Source: Aromatoleum diolicum (GTDB taxonomy: Bacteria > Pseudomonadota > Gammaproteobacteria > Burkholderiales > Rhodocyclaceae). From it: 64,000 bases of DNA. The notes under the pieces were generated by a model. The model was given only the letters and a program-made list of their open reading frames with translations, ran no database searches and was not told where the DNA came from. This document shows, piece after piece, positions 1 to 7,991 of the stretch; position 1 is the first letter of the stretch, and each line of letters opens with the position of its first letter. Made by a program: the position numbers and the translations under genes. The stretch is from positions 18,651 to 82,650 of the forward strand of contig NZ_WTVQ01000021.1 of NCBI RefSeq assembly GCF_012910955.1, given 5' to 3'.

Positions 1-190
1 ACGGCTCGCCGGTGAGCGGATAGACATCGTCGCCCAGCGAGGTCGGGATCGCATCGAACGACCACCCCGCTGCGGACCAGCGGATGCCGCCGTTGTCCTT
101 GGCACGGGCGAAGTTCTGGTAGTACTGCTCGCGCAGCTCCTTGGCCTTGCCCCAGAGCTTGAGCGGTTCGGTCGGATACAGGTTCGTCAT
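1..190 (-). CDS. bzdO: Benzoyl-CoA reductase subunit BzdO/BcrB-like, 5' part only
   Basis: Only the first 63 codons are in the window; the gene continues beyond position 1. The ATG at 190 (minus strand) is preceded by AGGAGA at a good distance and lies 19 bases after the bzdN stop, so the two are co-transcribed. The visible N-terminus ([20 protein letters not shown], then a Trp/Gly-rich stretch) resembles the B/O subunit of ATP-dependent class I benzoyl-CoA reductase, which with the C/N subunit forms the Fe-S module that reduces the aromatic ring of benzoyl-CoA in the absence of oxygen. The assignment rests on this short N-terminus and the bzdN neighbour. Whether the operon is of the Azoarcus bzd or Thauera bcr type cannot be proven from 63 residues. 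Confidence 0.75.
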   Translation of the reverse strand, partial: MTNLYPTEPLKLWGKAKELREQYYQNFARAKDNGGIRWSAAGWSFDAIPTSLGDDVYPLTGEP

Positions 191-209
191 GGTTGTTCTC
201 CTGGTGGGC

Positions 210-1349
210 TCAGAACAGCTCTTCTTCGCTCAGCGTCTCGAGCATCGCTTCGATACGGATGCGGAACGGGCCGATCGGGTTCGTGATGTCGAATTCGAGG
301 AACAGCGTCGGGATGCCGTTGGCTTCGAGGTGACGCTTCAGGTCGGGGTAGTCGCCCTCGTGCGGGTCGCAGAACTTCTGCTGCAGGAAGACGGCGGCCT
401 GGACCTTGTATTCCTTGGCCAGGTTGAGCACGTGGTCGTAACGGGAGTGGACCGGATAGTCCTTGGTCGGACACGCCGGACGGTCGCAGTAGCGCTCGGC
501 GATCGCCTTGATGACGTCGTCTTCCGGCTTCGATGCGTTCCAGAAGTAGCGCGTACCCGAGCACTGGTCGTCGATGACGATCGTCGCGCCGACCGATTCG
601 ACCATCGCCATGAACGCGACGTCGTCGTTCTCCGAACCGATCGTCATGAAACGCGCGCCTTGCGGGCGGTTCAGCTGGCGCTTCGGCAGTGCGGCGAGCA
701 CCTTCTTCAGTTGCTCGTTATGCTCGCGCTTGTCGATGAACTGCGCGGTGATCGACGCGTACAGCGCCTCGACGCCGGTCACCTTCGGATCATCCTCCTT
801 ACGGTAGTCAAACAGCTGGCGCAGCAAGCGGCGGTTCTCGTCCATCACCGCGAGCGCGTCGCGCAGCATGTCGTCGGTGATCGTCTTGCCGATGAGCGTC
901 TGCAGGAACACGCGGAAGGCCTGCACTTCGGCGTGGTGCGCCTTGCGCGAATGCGGCGACTGCACGTCGTTCGGCATCGCCACGTAGTAGTCCCATTTCA
1001 CCGTCGGCACGTTCTGGCGCCACGAACTGTAGGCCTGGCGGTACTGGATGCACGACTGCGTCAGCGTCACGCCTTCAGCGTAGTCGTAGCGGCCAAGCAG
1101 GCCTTGCGCCAGCGAGTCGCGGCAGAACGGGCAGAACATGCCGAAGATGTGCGGCTCGGTCACGTTCTGCGGCTCGTGGGCGCCGAGCACGCGCACCGGC
1201 AGCATGCCCGCCGCGATCAGCAGCTCTTCGGGCGTGTAGGTGCACATCGTGGCGACGACCTGCCCGCCGGTGCGCGCCTTCCAGGCACGGGCGTAGTCGT
1301 GCCGCTTCTCGTACCACTCCTTGAACTGGTCAAACAATCCGTCGTTCAT
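210..1349 (-). CDS. bzdN: Benzoyl-CoA reductase subunit BzdN/BcrC
   Basis: 379 residues, HgdB/FldC-like family (2-hydroxyacyl-CoA dehydratase D component), the family of the Fe-S cluster subunits of class I benzoyl-CoA reductase. Conserved cysteines are seen at residue 36 (MCTYTPEE), 73 and 76 (FGMFCPFC), in LTQSCIQYR, in [10 protein letters not shown] and in the C-terminal [12 protein letters not shown], which is the family pattern for cluster ligation and substrate pocket. The start at 1349 was preferred over an upstream in-frame ATG at 1463 because it follows AAGGAGAC and matches the family N-terminus. It is the first gene of the operon and bzdO follows after 19 bases. In Azoarcus-type strains this operon is induced by benzoyl-CoA through BzdR/BoxR and by anoxia through the FNR-like AcpR; candidate sites for both lie upstream. 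Confidence 0.85.
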   Translation of the reverse strand: MNDGLFDQFKEWYEKRHDYARAWKARTGGQVVATMCTYTPEELLIAAGMLPVRVLGAHEPQNVTEPHIFGMFCPFCRDSLAQGLLGRYDYAEGVTLTQSCIQYRQAYSSWRQNVPTVKWDYYVAMPNDVQSPHSRKAHHAEVQAFRVFLQTLIGKTITDDMLRDALAVMDENRRLLRQLFDYRKEDDPKVTGVEALYASITAQFIDKREHNEQLKKVLAALPKRQLNRPQGARFMTIGSENDDVAFMAMVESVGATIVIDDQCSGTRYFWNASKPEDDVIKAIAERYCDRPACPTKDYPVHSRYDHVLNLAKEYKVQAAVFLQQKFCDPHEGDYPDLKRHLEANGIPTLFLEFDITNPIGPFRIRIEAMLETLSEEELF

Positions 1350-1449
1350 GAATCTGTCTCCTTGTGATTGCCCCGCCCTCCGGGCGATCCGCCCTGTCGG
1401 GGAGCCTGTCCGGCCAAGTCGTTCCGGTCCCGCCTCCACTTCAGTCTGT

Positions 1450-1463
1450 TTGATGTCCATCAA
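1450..1463. promoter_or_regulatory. Perfect FNR/AcpR-type box upstream of bzdN
   Basis: TTGATGTCCATCAA is an exact match to the FNR consensus TTGAT-N4-ATCAA, centred about 107 bases before the bzdN ATG. A class II arrangement (centre at -41.5) would put the bzdN start of transcription near 1415, giving a leader of about 66 bases. No convincing -10 is visible there on the minus strand. A TTTAAT at 1484-1489 would instead give ideal spacing for a plus-strand promoter, so direction is open. Confidence 0.65.
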
Positions 1464-1468
1464 CTGAC

Positions 1469-1534
1469 TGAACGCTCGTTCACTTTAATTGAGGGATTTT
1501 CCGAAATCAAGTACTGAATGAACAATTATTCATT
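1469..1534. promoter_or_regulatory. Two related AT-rich palindromes between bzdN and the lipase locus
   Basis: TGAACGCTCGTTCA (1469-1482) and AATGAACAATTATTCATT (1517-1534) are near-perfect inverted repeats that share TGAAC/GTTCA-like half-sites. Their centres are 50 bases apart. The form resembles operators of dimeric TetR-type repressors, but no such regulator gene is in the window. A weak minus-strand promoter (TTGATT, 17 bases, TAAAGT) lies between and partly over them. Confidence 0.4.
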
Positions 1535-1538
1535 TTCA

Positions 1539-1552
1539 TGCAGCGGAGTGCA
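1539..1552. promoter_or_regulatory. TGCA-N6-TGCA repeat, candidate BoxR/BzdR operator of bzd
   Basis: TGCA GCGGAG TGCA sits about 190 bases before bzdN. Repeated TGCA is the known recognition element of the BzdR/BoxR regulators, and the same TGCA-N6-TGCA spacing occurs in front of boxR at 16890-16903. It is rather far from the bzdN start, so binding here is inferred. Confidence 0.4.
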
Positions 1553-1563
1553 TGCGAACGGAC

Positions 1564-1782
1564 CGCTGGGTGCGACCGGTTAGCCGACCACGAAATTGAT
1601 CACGAGCAGTTCGAGGACGAGCCCACATGCACCATCCCCCTGCCACGCCCGCTTGTTGCTATTTTCACTTGTCATTACTCTGACAGCACGGAGTACACTG
1701 TCCGCTGCGCTGCGTGATCGCCGTTGATCACCGTCGCCAGGCGAAAAGAATTGCCTTTCGGTTACGCATCTGTCACGCAAAC
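1564..1782. other. Rest of the 1350-1782 intergenic region
   Basis: Apart from the FNR box, palindromes and TGCA repeat described separately, this 433-base gap shows no gene-like frame. The part next to the lipoprotein gene should hold its promoter, but no clear -35/-10 pair is visible. Confidence 0.5.
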
Positions 1783-2265
1783 ATGAAAATCTGGAAACTT
1801 GCTCTCGGGGCGCTGACCGCCCTCTCCCTCTCGTCCTGCGCGACCCCCTTCGGTTCCGGCAATGAGCCCGGCCAGATGCTGGTGCCGGTGAACCACACTC
1901 ACCGCTACGCACCCAACATCTTCGTGGAGGACGCATGGGCGGGAAATGTCGATCCCCATGGCGGGGGAGGCAAGGCAACATGCTGCATCGCAGGCCGCAA
2001 GGACTGGTCGAAACCGGCCCTGGTGCAGTGGCGCTGGGGCGCCGAGGACGATCCCGCCACCGGGAAGATCATCGTCGCCGGCGAAGACCGCTCCGCCCTC
2101 GTCCCCTTCCCCCGTGCCCCGCATCGCATCAACAAGAGCATCAAGGACGACTGGTCGCGTGAGGACTTCCTGGCCGACGAGATCTATCTGTGCGTGATCT
2201 TCCGGACGGTGGACAAGGTCGAGTTCGCGTTCTCGTCCAGCGCCACCGCCTGTCGCCACAAGTAA
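1783..2265 (+). CDS. DUF3304-like lipoprotein, possible immunity protein
   Basis: 160 residues from the ATG at 1783, which was chosen over an upstream frame opening because it begins a canonical lipoprotein signal: MKIWK, a hydrophobic stretch, then the lipobox LSSC. The mature part contains VPVNHTHRY, a Gly-rich turn followed by CC, and VQWRWG, features I associate with DUF3304-type lipoproteins found next to DUF2235 lipases in proteobacteria. The gene lies 25 bases upstream of such a lipase on the same strand. A periplasm-facing lipoprotein beside a predicted phospholipase suggests a self-protection (immunity) role, which is inference from context; the family has no firmly established biochemical activity that I know of. 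Confidence 0.6.
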   Translation: MKIWKLALGALTALSLSSCATPFGSGNEPGQMLVPVNHTHRYAPNIFVEDAWAGNVDPHGGGGKATCCIAGRKDWSKPALVQWRWGAEDDPATGKIIVAGEDRSALVPFPRAPHRINKSIKDDWSREDFLADEIYLCVIFRTVDKVEFAFSSSATACRHK

Positions 2266-2290
2266 TCCAACCGATCTCGGGAAGAAACTC

Positions 2291-3910
2291 ATGACCGTCA
2301 GACAGGCCGGTTCGCCCACCACGGACGAACAACTCGCGAGCGCCTGGCAGCAAGGCGCGAAGAAGCGTATGGAAGAGCAGATGGGATGGTGGACACCGGA
2401 ATCGACGCCCGTCGACCGCGCTCGATGCCGCCTCTATCCCAAGCTGTCCTTCTTCTTCGACGGCACCGGCAACAATCTGTACCAGGAGATGGCCAAACCC
2501 GCGGCCGAGCGCGCGCTGTCCAACGTGGCCAAGCTCTTTCAGGCGGCGATCGATGACAGGGACGGTCAAGAAGCCGTTGCACGCTACATTCCCGGCGTCG
2601 GCACGCCATACCGCTACGCGAACGGCAACATCTCGCCAGATGAAGACAAAGGCGGGGCCTTGGGGCTGGGATTCGGTGTCGGTGGGGAGATGCGCCTCGA
2701 AGCCGCACTGTACGAGTTCCGACGCATCCTCGAGATCGAGTGGAGCGCAGGCGCGTTGCGGCACATCGAATGGATCACGCTATCGGTCTTCGGTTTCTCG
2801 CGCGGCGCGACCCTCGCCCGTGCGTTCGTCCGCCGCCTGATCGCCGAGCAATGCGAACGTGATGCCGACAACCGTTTGATGTGGAAGGCCCGTTACGGCG
2901 AGCAGGTGCGCCTGCGCATTGTCTTCCTGGGCCTGTTCGACACCGTGGCGTCGGTTGGCGGCCCCGGACTGCATATGGGCTGGGGCTCGGAACTGGCGAT
3001 TCCCGAGGGCGTCGAGCGCTGCCTGCATTTCGTTTCCGGGCATGAAGTGCGGCAGGCCTTCCCGCTCGATTCGGTTCGCGTCGGCAGCGAATACCCGAAA
3101 AAGTGCGAAGAGGTGATCTACCCCGGCGTGCATTCGGATGTGGGAGGCGGCTATTTCGACGGCTTTCAGGGCCGCTCCAATTCGCTTTCGCGCATTCCCT
3201 TGCGCGACATGTACGCCGAGGCCCTGAACAGCGGGGTGATGCTGCGCAGGCTTTCCGACGCGCCGCTCGAAGTTCGCATGGAAATCGCGCTGCCGCCCGA
3301 TGCACCGCTGTTGCACGCCTATCACACCTACATGGCGTCCCTGCCGGCGGCCGATGGCTCACTGGAGTCCCTGCCGACGACGGATGGCTCACTGGAGTCG
3401 CTGCTGCATGCACACCGGACGCTGAAGTTTCGCTGGCGCGCCGCGATCACGCGGACGAACAGCGACAGCCGCGTGCTTGGAGCGCTGCACCGCGGCGTCG
3501 ACCCCGTGGTGTGCGACGCGGTAACGGCACACAACAACCATCGGACGTGTTCACCGACAAGCTGGACTTACGAACTGCCGCGCAAACCGGACGTGCAGGC
3601 GAAACAGCTTCTGGCCGAGCATCGGCGTCTGGTGCGCCAGATTCCCGCCATCCGCGAGCCGGTCGAATGGCAAGGCGACACCGAATGGAGCCGCCCTCGC
3701 ACCCGCTACGAAGGCCTGATCATCGCCACTTGGGACGATCGGTCAGGGCTTCCGGAAGAGGTCGAAACCTTCATGGCCGAGCATGTCCACGATTCGGTTG
3801 CACACTTTACTGAATGGCCATGTGCATTGCATGAGCAGCGCGCCATTTTCTGCGACGAAACTCGCGTTCTCGCCGCAGGGGAAAAGCATCGACGCACGGC
3901 ACATGCATAG
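2291..3910 (+). CDS. DUF2235 (Tle1-like) phospholipase, putative T6SS effector
   Basis: 539 residues, alpha/beta-hydrolase of the DUF2235 class. FFFDGTGNN (about residues 54-62) and the nucleophile elbow GFSRG with Ser170 are diagnostic; GLFDTVASVG and YPGVHSDVGGGY supply the later Asp/His region. Members such as Tle1 are antibacterial phospholipases delivered by type VI secretion. No VgrG, PAAR or T6SS core gene is nearby, so delivery would have to use machinery elsewhere. Residues about 349-368 are a tandem duplication of the ten-residue unit SLPxxDGSLE. The C-terminal 40 residues are Cys/His-rich and look unlike the rest; a late frameshift cannot be excluded. Forms a two-gene unit with the preceding lipoprotein. 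Confidence 0.75.
   Translation: MTVRQAGSPTTDEQLASAWQQGAKKRMEEQMGWWTPESTPVDRARCRLYPKLSFFFDGTGNNLYQEMAKPAAERALSNVAKLFQAAIDDRDGQEAVARYIPGVGTPYRYANGNISPDEDKGGALGLGFGVGGEMRLEAALYEFRRILEIEWSAGALRHIEWITLSVFGFSRGATLARAFVRRLIAEQCERDADNRLMWKARYGEQVRLRIVFLGLFDTVASVGGPGLHMGWGSELAIPEGVERCLHFVSGHEVRQAFPLDSVRVGSEYPKKCEEVIYPGVHSDVGGGYFDGFQGRSNSLSRIPLRDMYAEALNSGVMLRRLSDAPLEVRMEIALPPDAPLLHAYHTYMASLPAADGSLESLPTTDGSLESLLHAHRTLKFRWRAAITRTNSDSRVLGALHRGVDPVVCDAVTAHNNHRTCSPTSWTYELPRKPDVQAKQLLAEHRRLVRQIPAIREPVEWQGDTEWSRPRTRYEGLIIATWDDRSGLPEEVETFMAEHVHDSVAHFTEWPCALHEQRAIFCDETRVLAAGEKHRRTAHA
3338..3397 (+). repeat. 30-base tandem duplication inside the DUF2235 lipase gene
   Basis: Two adjacent 30-base units, identical at 27 positions, encode SLPAADGSLE and SLPTTDGSLE. 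The length keeps frame, so unit number could vary without breaking the protein. Confidence 0.8.
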
Positions 3911-3977
3911 CGCCATAGGTGCGGGGCAGCATGGGCGGGATGCGGCATGCCGAGCGCGCCCATCCCCCCTAAAGCCC

Positions 3978-5525
3978 TCACCCCGCGTGGAACTGCCCGT
4001 CGGGACGCAGCGCGATGCGCTGCAGCAGCGGCGAGAGGCGGTAGCGCTCCTCGGTGTAGTGCTGGCGCAGGTGCTCCAGCACGCGCGCGACGACGGCGAC
4101 GCCGAGTTCGTCGGCCCACGCCAGCGGGCCTTTCGGGTAGTTGGTGCCGTAGCGCATGGCGGTGTCGATGTCGGCGGCCGAGCCGATGCCCTGCAGCACG
4201 CCGTCGGCGGCTTCGTTGGCGAGCATCGCGACGGTGCGCAGGCCGACAAGGCCGGCGACGTCGTCGAGGCGGCCGATCGCGAGGCCGGTGCGCTGCAGGG
4301 TGCCGACGACGCCGTTCCACGCGCCCTGGCCACAGGAATCGGCGCGCGCGAGCGTCAGGCGCGGGGTCGTTGCATAGTCCAGCGCGAGGTCGAAGAGCAC
4401 AAGGTTCGCGCAGCCCTCCTCGACCGCGCGGCGCGACGCCGTACGACCGTCGGACAGCGCGAGGCGTGCGCCGCCAATTTCGATCCAGCCGCGCGCCGCG
4501 CCGGCTGCGAGCCCTTCACCGGCAAGGCGCCGCACGTCGACGCCGGCCGCCTCGATCCGTCCGATCAGCGCCGCGGCGGGGCCGAGGTCGCCGACCACCG
4601 TCAGCGTCGCTTCACCCGGCTGGGGCGCCTCGGTGTGCGGCGGCGGCAGTTTTGCGCCTTCGCCGTAGTCATAGAAGCCGCGCCCGCTCTTGCGCCCGAG
4701 GCGGCCGGCGGCGACCAGTTCCTGCTGGATCAGGCTGGGCGCGAAGCGCTTGTCGCCGAAGTAGGCGTCGAACACCGAGTTCGTCACCGCGAAATTGACG
4801 TCGTGGCCGATCAGGTCCATCAGCTCGAAGGGGCCCATCGGGAAGCCGCAGCTCTCGCGCAATGCGGCATCGAGCGTCGCGGGATCGGCGGCGCGTTCGG
4901 CGAGCACGCGCTGCGCCTCGGCGTAATACGGGCGCGCGACGCGGTTGACGATGAAGCCGGGCGTGGACGTCGCATGCACCGGCACCTTGCCCCAGTCCCT
5001 GGCAGTCGCATACAGCGTCTCGGCGATCGCGCGCGTCGTGGCGAGGCCGGAGACGATCTCCACGAGCTTCATGCGCGGCGCGGGGTTGAAGAAATGCAGG
5101 CCGGCGAGCCGTTCGGGGCGCGCGAGGGCGACACCGATCTGCGTGATCGACAGTGACGAGGTGTTGCTCGCGAGGATCGCGTCCTCGCCGAGCAGGCTTT
5201 CCAGTTCGCGGAAGAGCTTCTGCTTGATGTCGAGGTTTTCGACGATCGCTTCGATCGCGAGGCCGGCGTCACGCGCCACGGCGAGATCGGTGGCGGGAAT
5301 CACGCGCGCGAGCGTCGCGTTGGCGTCGGCTTCGGCTAGCTTGCCCTTCGTGACGAGGAAGCGCAGGTCGCGCTCGATGCCGGCGCGACCCTTGTCGACC
5401 GCCTCGGCGCGGGTGTCGTACAGATACACCGGATGGCCGGCCGCCGCCGCGACGTGGGCGATGCCGCTGCCCATCGCGCCCGCGCCGATCACCAGCACTT
5501 TCACATCGGTTGTCAGGCCGTTCAT
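3978..5525 (-). CDS. paaH: 3-hydroxyadipyl-CoA dehydrogenase (PaaH/PaaC-like)
   Basis: 515 residues, 3-hydroxyacyl-CoA dehydrogenase family. An N-terminal NAD-binding Rossmann motif (GAGAMGSG, from residue about 14) is followed by the substrate-binding SNTSSLSIT, the catalytic His region LHFFNPAPRMKLVEIV, and two C-terminal 3HCDH domains (GFIVNRVARPYYAEA and a second degenerate copy after about residue 290). This is the length and architecture of PaaH/PaaC enzymes that oxidise 3-hydroxyadipyl-CoA to 3-oxoadipyl-CoA. As the last gene of the box-linked operon it would act after hydration of 2,3-dehydroadipyl-CoA and before the thiolase at 22533. AGAGGGAA precedes the ATG at 5525. Confidence 0.85.
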   Translation of the reverse strand: MNGLTTDVKVLVIGAGAMGSGIAHVAAAAGHPVYLYDTRAEAVDKGRAGIERDLRFLVTKGKLAEADANATLARVIPATDLAVARDAGLAIEAIVENLDIKQKLFRELESLLGEDAILASNTSSLSITQIGVALARPERLAGLHFFNPAPRMKLVEIVSGLATTRAIAETLYATARDWGKVPVHATSTPGFIVNRVARPYYAEAQRVLAERAADPATLDAALRESCGFPMGPFELMDLIGHDVNFAVTNSVFDAYFGDKRFAPSLIQQELVAAGRLGRKSGRGFYDYGEGAKLPPPHTEAPQPGEATLTVVGDLGPAAALIGRIEAAGVDVRRLAGEGLAAGAARGWIEIGGARLALSDGRTASRRAVEEGCANLVLFDLALDYATTPRLTLARADSCGQGAWNGVVGTLQRTGLAIGRLDDVAGLVGLRTVAMLANEAADGVLQGIGSAADIDTAMRYGTNYPKGPLAWADELGVAVVARVLEHLRQHYTEERYRLSPLLQRIALRPDGQFHAG

Positions 5526-5559
5526 CGCCGTTCCCTCTTGCCCATATTCGTCCGCGCGC

Positions 5560-5724
5560 TCAGTCGTCGGCGAGCGTGAAGTTTTCCTTGGTGTTGCCGC
5601 AATCGGGGCAGACCCAGTTGGCGGGCACGTCTTCCCATTTGGTGCCGGCGGCGATGCCGTCGTCGGGTATGCCCTCGGCTTCGTTGTAGGGGTAATAGCA
5701 GGCGCTGCACTGGTAGGTGGCCAT
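5560..5724 (-). CDS. Rubredoxin (54 residues)
   Basis: A small gene between the hydratase and dehydrogenase genes. It encodes MATYQCSACYYPYNEAEG, then KWEDVPANWVCPDCG and an acidic tail, the complete rubredoxin fold signature with two C-x2-C knuckles (Cys6/Cys9 and the CPDC pair near residues 39-42) binding one iron. The ATG at 5724 follows CAGGAAAACG. Rubredoxins are one-electron carriers; here it could feed an oxygenase or detoxify oxygen, but none of the other operon proteins is an obvious rubredoxin reductase. BoxA carries its own Fe-S clusters and does not need it. Identity is firm, pathway role unknown. Confidence 0.92.
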   Translation of the reverse strand: MATYQCSACYYPYNEAEGIPDDGIAAGTKWEDVPANWVCPDCGNTKENFTLADD

Positions 5725-5818
5725 GATCGTTTTCCTGGTTTCTGTCGTTGGGGGTCGGGATTGAAGTTCTGGTGCTGCTTTTATGTGCTGCTGTTTTAGC
5801 GTGGTGCCGCGCGGGCGC

Positions 5819-6622
5819 TCAGAACGGCGAGCCGCTCGGGAAATTCGGGGTGCGGCGCTCGCGTACCGCGGCGAGGCCTTCGCGCACTTCGGGGCCGCCG
5901 AAGCCGAGCATCTCCAGCGCGACCGAGTTGTCGAAGATCGGCCCGGCCTGGCGCAGCCAGTTGTTGAGGCTGTGCTTGGTCCAGCGCAGCGCTGTCTGGG
6001 GGCCGGCAGCGAGCTTTTTCGCGACGTCGAAGGCGGTGTCGCGCAGGGCGTCGGCGTCGACCGCCATCGACACGAGGCCGATGCGCTCGGCTTCCTCGCC
6101 GCTGATCTCGTTCGACAGCAGGAGATGCAGCTTCGCCTTCGCCATGCCGCACAAGAGCGGCCAGATGATCGCGGCGTGATCGCCGGCCGCCACCCCCAGG
6201 CGCGTGTGGCCGTCGATCAGGCGCGCGTTCTTAGCCGCGATCGAGATGTCCGCGATCAACGCGACCGCAAGGCCGCCGCCGACGGCCGGGCCGTTGATCG
6301 CGGAGACGATCACTTTCGAGCAGTTGATCATGTTGTAGACGATGTCGCGCGCTTCCTTCCACACGCGGGCGCGGTGCTCGAAGTCGTCGACCATCGCGGC
6401 GACGAGATCCAGCGTGCCGCCGGCCGAGAAGCCCTTGTCCTGGCCGCGCACGACGATCACCGACACCGCCGGGTCGCGGTCGAGGTCGCGCCAGATGTCG
6501 GCGAGCTCGCCGTGGCCGATGGCGTCGGCGGCCGGCAGCTTGCCCGGTTCGCCGAGGATCACCTCGGCGATGCCATGCTCGTGGAGTTCGACCTTCAGGT
6601 TCGTGTAGCGGCTGTAATCCAT
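5819..6622 (-). CDS. Enoyl-CoA hydratase/isomerase for dehydroadipyl-CoA
   Basis: 267 residues, crotonase superfamily. The oxyanion-hole segments are [10 protein letters not shown] and [17 protein letters not shown]. The usual catalytic Glu of PE-x-x-LG is absent: the stretch reads [13 protein letters not shown], a variant in which the Asp of AGD, as in related crotonase subfamilies, is the likely acid-base residue. In the box pathway 3,4-dehydroadipyl-CoA must be isomerised and hydrated to 3-hydroxyadipyl-CoA, and this is the only crotonase besides BoxC in the locus, so it is the best candidate. GAAGGACAG precedes the ATG. Whether it acts as isomerase, hydratase or both cannot be read from sequence. 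Confidence 0.75.
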   Translation of the reverse strand: MDYSRYTNLKVELHEHGIAEVILGEPGKLPAADAIGHGELADIWRDLDRDPAVSVIVVRGQDKGFSAGGTLDLVAAMVDDFEHRARVWKEARDIVYNMINCSKVIVSAINGPAVGGGLAVALIADISIAAKNARLIDGHTRLGVAAGDHAAIIWPLLCGMAKAKLHLLLSNEISGEEAERIGLVSMAVDADALRDTAFDVAKKLAAGPQTALRWTKHSLNNWLRQAGPIFDNSVALEMLGFGGPEVREGLAAVRERRTPNFPSGSPF

Positions 6623-6638
6623 CGTCTGTCCTTCGGTT

Positions 6639-7061
6639 TCAATCCTTCGGTGCTTGCAGGTAGCGGCTGAAACGCTCGCGCCATTCGTCGTCGATCACCG
6701 TCGCGCGCGGGGCGCCGCCGAGATCGGCCCACACCACCGTCTGCTTCGCGCGGAAGCGCACCTGCTCGCCCATCGCCGCCGTCGTGACGATGACCATCGA
6801 GCTGCCGCCGATGCGCTCGACATAGAGCGTGAAGGTCAGCTCGTCGCCGTGCATGCTCGGCGCGATGAAGTCGACTTCGAGATGGCGCATGGGCACGCCG
6901 CGGCGGATCTCCGCGTGCAGCTTGTAAAAATCGACCCCGATGCCGCGGTCGAACCAGTCCTCGACGACTTCATTGCACAGCACCAGGCACTGCGGATAGA
7001 AGACGATGCCGGCTGGGTCGCAGTGGTGGAAGCGGATGGATTTCTTGCATTCGAAGATCAT
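6639..7061 (-). CDS. Benzoyl-CoA thioesterase, hot-dog fold
   Basis: 140 residues, 4-hydroxybenzoyl-CoA thioesterase (hot-dog) family. The start MIFECKKSIRFHHCDPAGIVFYP contains the catalytic Asp15 in the DPAGIVFYP motif typical of the Pseudomonas-type enzyme. A thioesterase of this kind in the box cluster of Azoarcus evansii has been described as a benzoyl-CoA thioesterase that frees CoA when benzoyl-CoA accumulates; position and family make the same role likely. It lies 4 bases downstream of the alpha/beta hydrolase stop, and its ribosome site is weak, suggesting translational coupling. Confidence 0.8.
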   Translation of the reverse strand: MIFECKKSIRFHHCDPAGIVFYPQCLVLCNEVVEDWFDRGIGVDFYKLHAEIRRGVPMRHLEVDFIAPSMHGDELTFTLYVERIGGSSMVIVTTAAMGEQVRFRAKQTVVWADLGGAPRATVIDDEWRERFSRYLQAPKD

Positions 7062-7065
7062 TTTT

Positions 7066-7836
7066 TCAGTCCAGGATGCGATTGACGAATTCGGCGACCG
7101 CCGCGATCACCGCTTCGGGCTGGTCCTTGTGCGGGGAGTGGCGGCAGTCGGCGAGCTTGACCAGTTCCACGTCGCGCGCCTTGGCGGCGATGCGGTCGAT
7201 CTGGTCCATGGTGCCATATTCGTCGTCCTCGCCCTGAATCGCGAGCACCGGGCAGGCGATGTTCGGGACGTACTCCTCGATGTTCCACGCGCGGAAATCC
7301 GGGTGCAGCCAGATGTCGTTCCAGCCCCAAAAGGCGGCGTCGACGTCGGCGTGGTACTTGCCGAGACGCGCCGACAGGTCTGTCGTCTGCCACGCGACCT
7401 TGGCCTGCGCGATGCTCGCGACCGAGATGTCCTCGACCAGCACGTGCGGCGCCATCGCGACGACGCCGGCGAGCCGGGTATCGGTGCCGCCGGCGCAGAT
7501 CAGCGCGATCGAGCCGCCGTCGGAGTGGCCGAACAGGATCGGGCGCTCGATCTCCAGCGCGTCGAGGAGCCGCGGCAGCACGGTCAGGCCTTCCTCGTGC
7601 ATGTAGCGCACGCTGTACGGCAGTTGCGCCGGGTCGGAGCGGCCGTAGCCGGCGCGCGAATACACCACCGCCTCGCAGCCGCTCGCGTCCGCGACTTTTT
7701 GCGGGAAGTCGCGCCACATCGCCACCGAACCGAGCCCTTCGTGCAGGAACACGATGGACGGCGCGCCCTCGCGCGGATGCGACGAGGGCAGCCGGACGTA
7801 TTCGAGGCGCGTTTCACCGACCAGTATCTGTTTCAC
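7066..7836 (-). CDS. Alpha/beta hydrolase of the box operon
   Basis: 256 residues, alpha/beta-hydrolase fold. HEGLGSVAMW forms the oxyanion region, GHSDGG the nucleophile elbow, EDDEYG the acid, and CRHSPHKDQP the catalytic His near the C-terminus. I chose the GTG at 7836 because GGGAGG stands six bases before it; an ATG at 7863 lies inside a GC-rich inverted repeat. The substrate is unknown: in this operon it may hydrolyse a CoA thioester or an enol-lactone side product. The ribosome site is buried in a predicted hairpin (7838-7873), so translation may be limited or coupled. Confidence 0.75.
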   Translation of the reverse strand: MKQILVGETRLEYVRLPSSHPREGAPSIVFLHEGLGSVAMWRDFPQKVADASGCEAVVYSRAGYGRSDPAQLPYSVRYMHEEGLTVLPRLLDALEIERPILFGHSDGGSIALICAGGTDTRLAGVVAMAPHVLVEDISVASIAQAKVAWQTTDLSARLGKYHADVDAAFWGWNDIWLHPDFRAWNIEEYVPNIACPVLAIQGEDDEYGTMDQIDRIAAKARDVELVKLADCRHSPHKDQPEAVIAAVAEFVNRILD

Positions 7837-7837
7837 A

Positions 7838-7873
7838 TCAGGCCTCCCGCCGGGCCGCCCCAAGGGAGGCCTG
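7838..7873 (-). promoter_or_regulatory. Hairpin covering the hydrolase ribosome site
   Basis: Arms CAGGCCTCCC (7839-7848) and GGGAGGCCTG (7864-7873) are perfect inverted repeats of 10 bases with a 15-base loop. On the transcript the GGGAGG ribosome site of the hydrolase is part of one arm, so the site would be paired unless ribosomes or another structure open it. Confidence 0.55.
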
Positions 7874-7932
7874 CGCCCCCTCGGGGGGGTGAGGCAGGGG
7901 TTTCACGGCGCACTGCGCCGCGCCTGCCGAAC

Positions 7933-7956
7933 GGGCCGGCTGTGCAAAGCCGGCCC
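7933..7956. repeat. GC-rich hairpin between livF and the hydrolase gene
   Basis: GGGCCGGCT (933-941 of this kilobase) and AGCCGGCCC form a 9-bp stem with a six-base loop. No T-run follows on the minus strand, so it is more likely an mRNA stability or processing element than a terminator. Confidence 0.5.
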
Positions 7957-7991
7957 TCCTCGAAACATGGTGAGCGTGGGGGCTGTTCCAT

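Noticed and set aside
2291..3910. Type VI secretion system locus
   Set aside because: Only an effector-like lipase and lipoprotein are present, with no core T6SS, VgrG or PAAR gene nearby.
3818..3910. Frameshift or truncation at the 3' end of the lipase gene
   Set aside because: The last 30 codons look unlike the family but no alternative frame continues with recognisable sequence, so a break could not be shown.
7933..7956. Intrinsic terminator after livF
   Set aside because: The stem is strong but no T-run follows in either direction, and the operon evidently continues.
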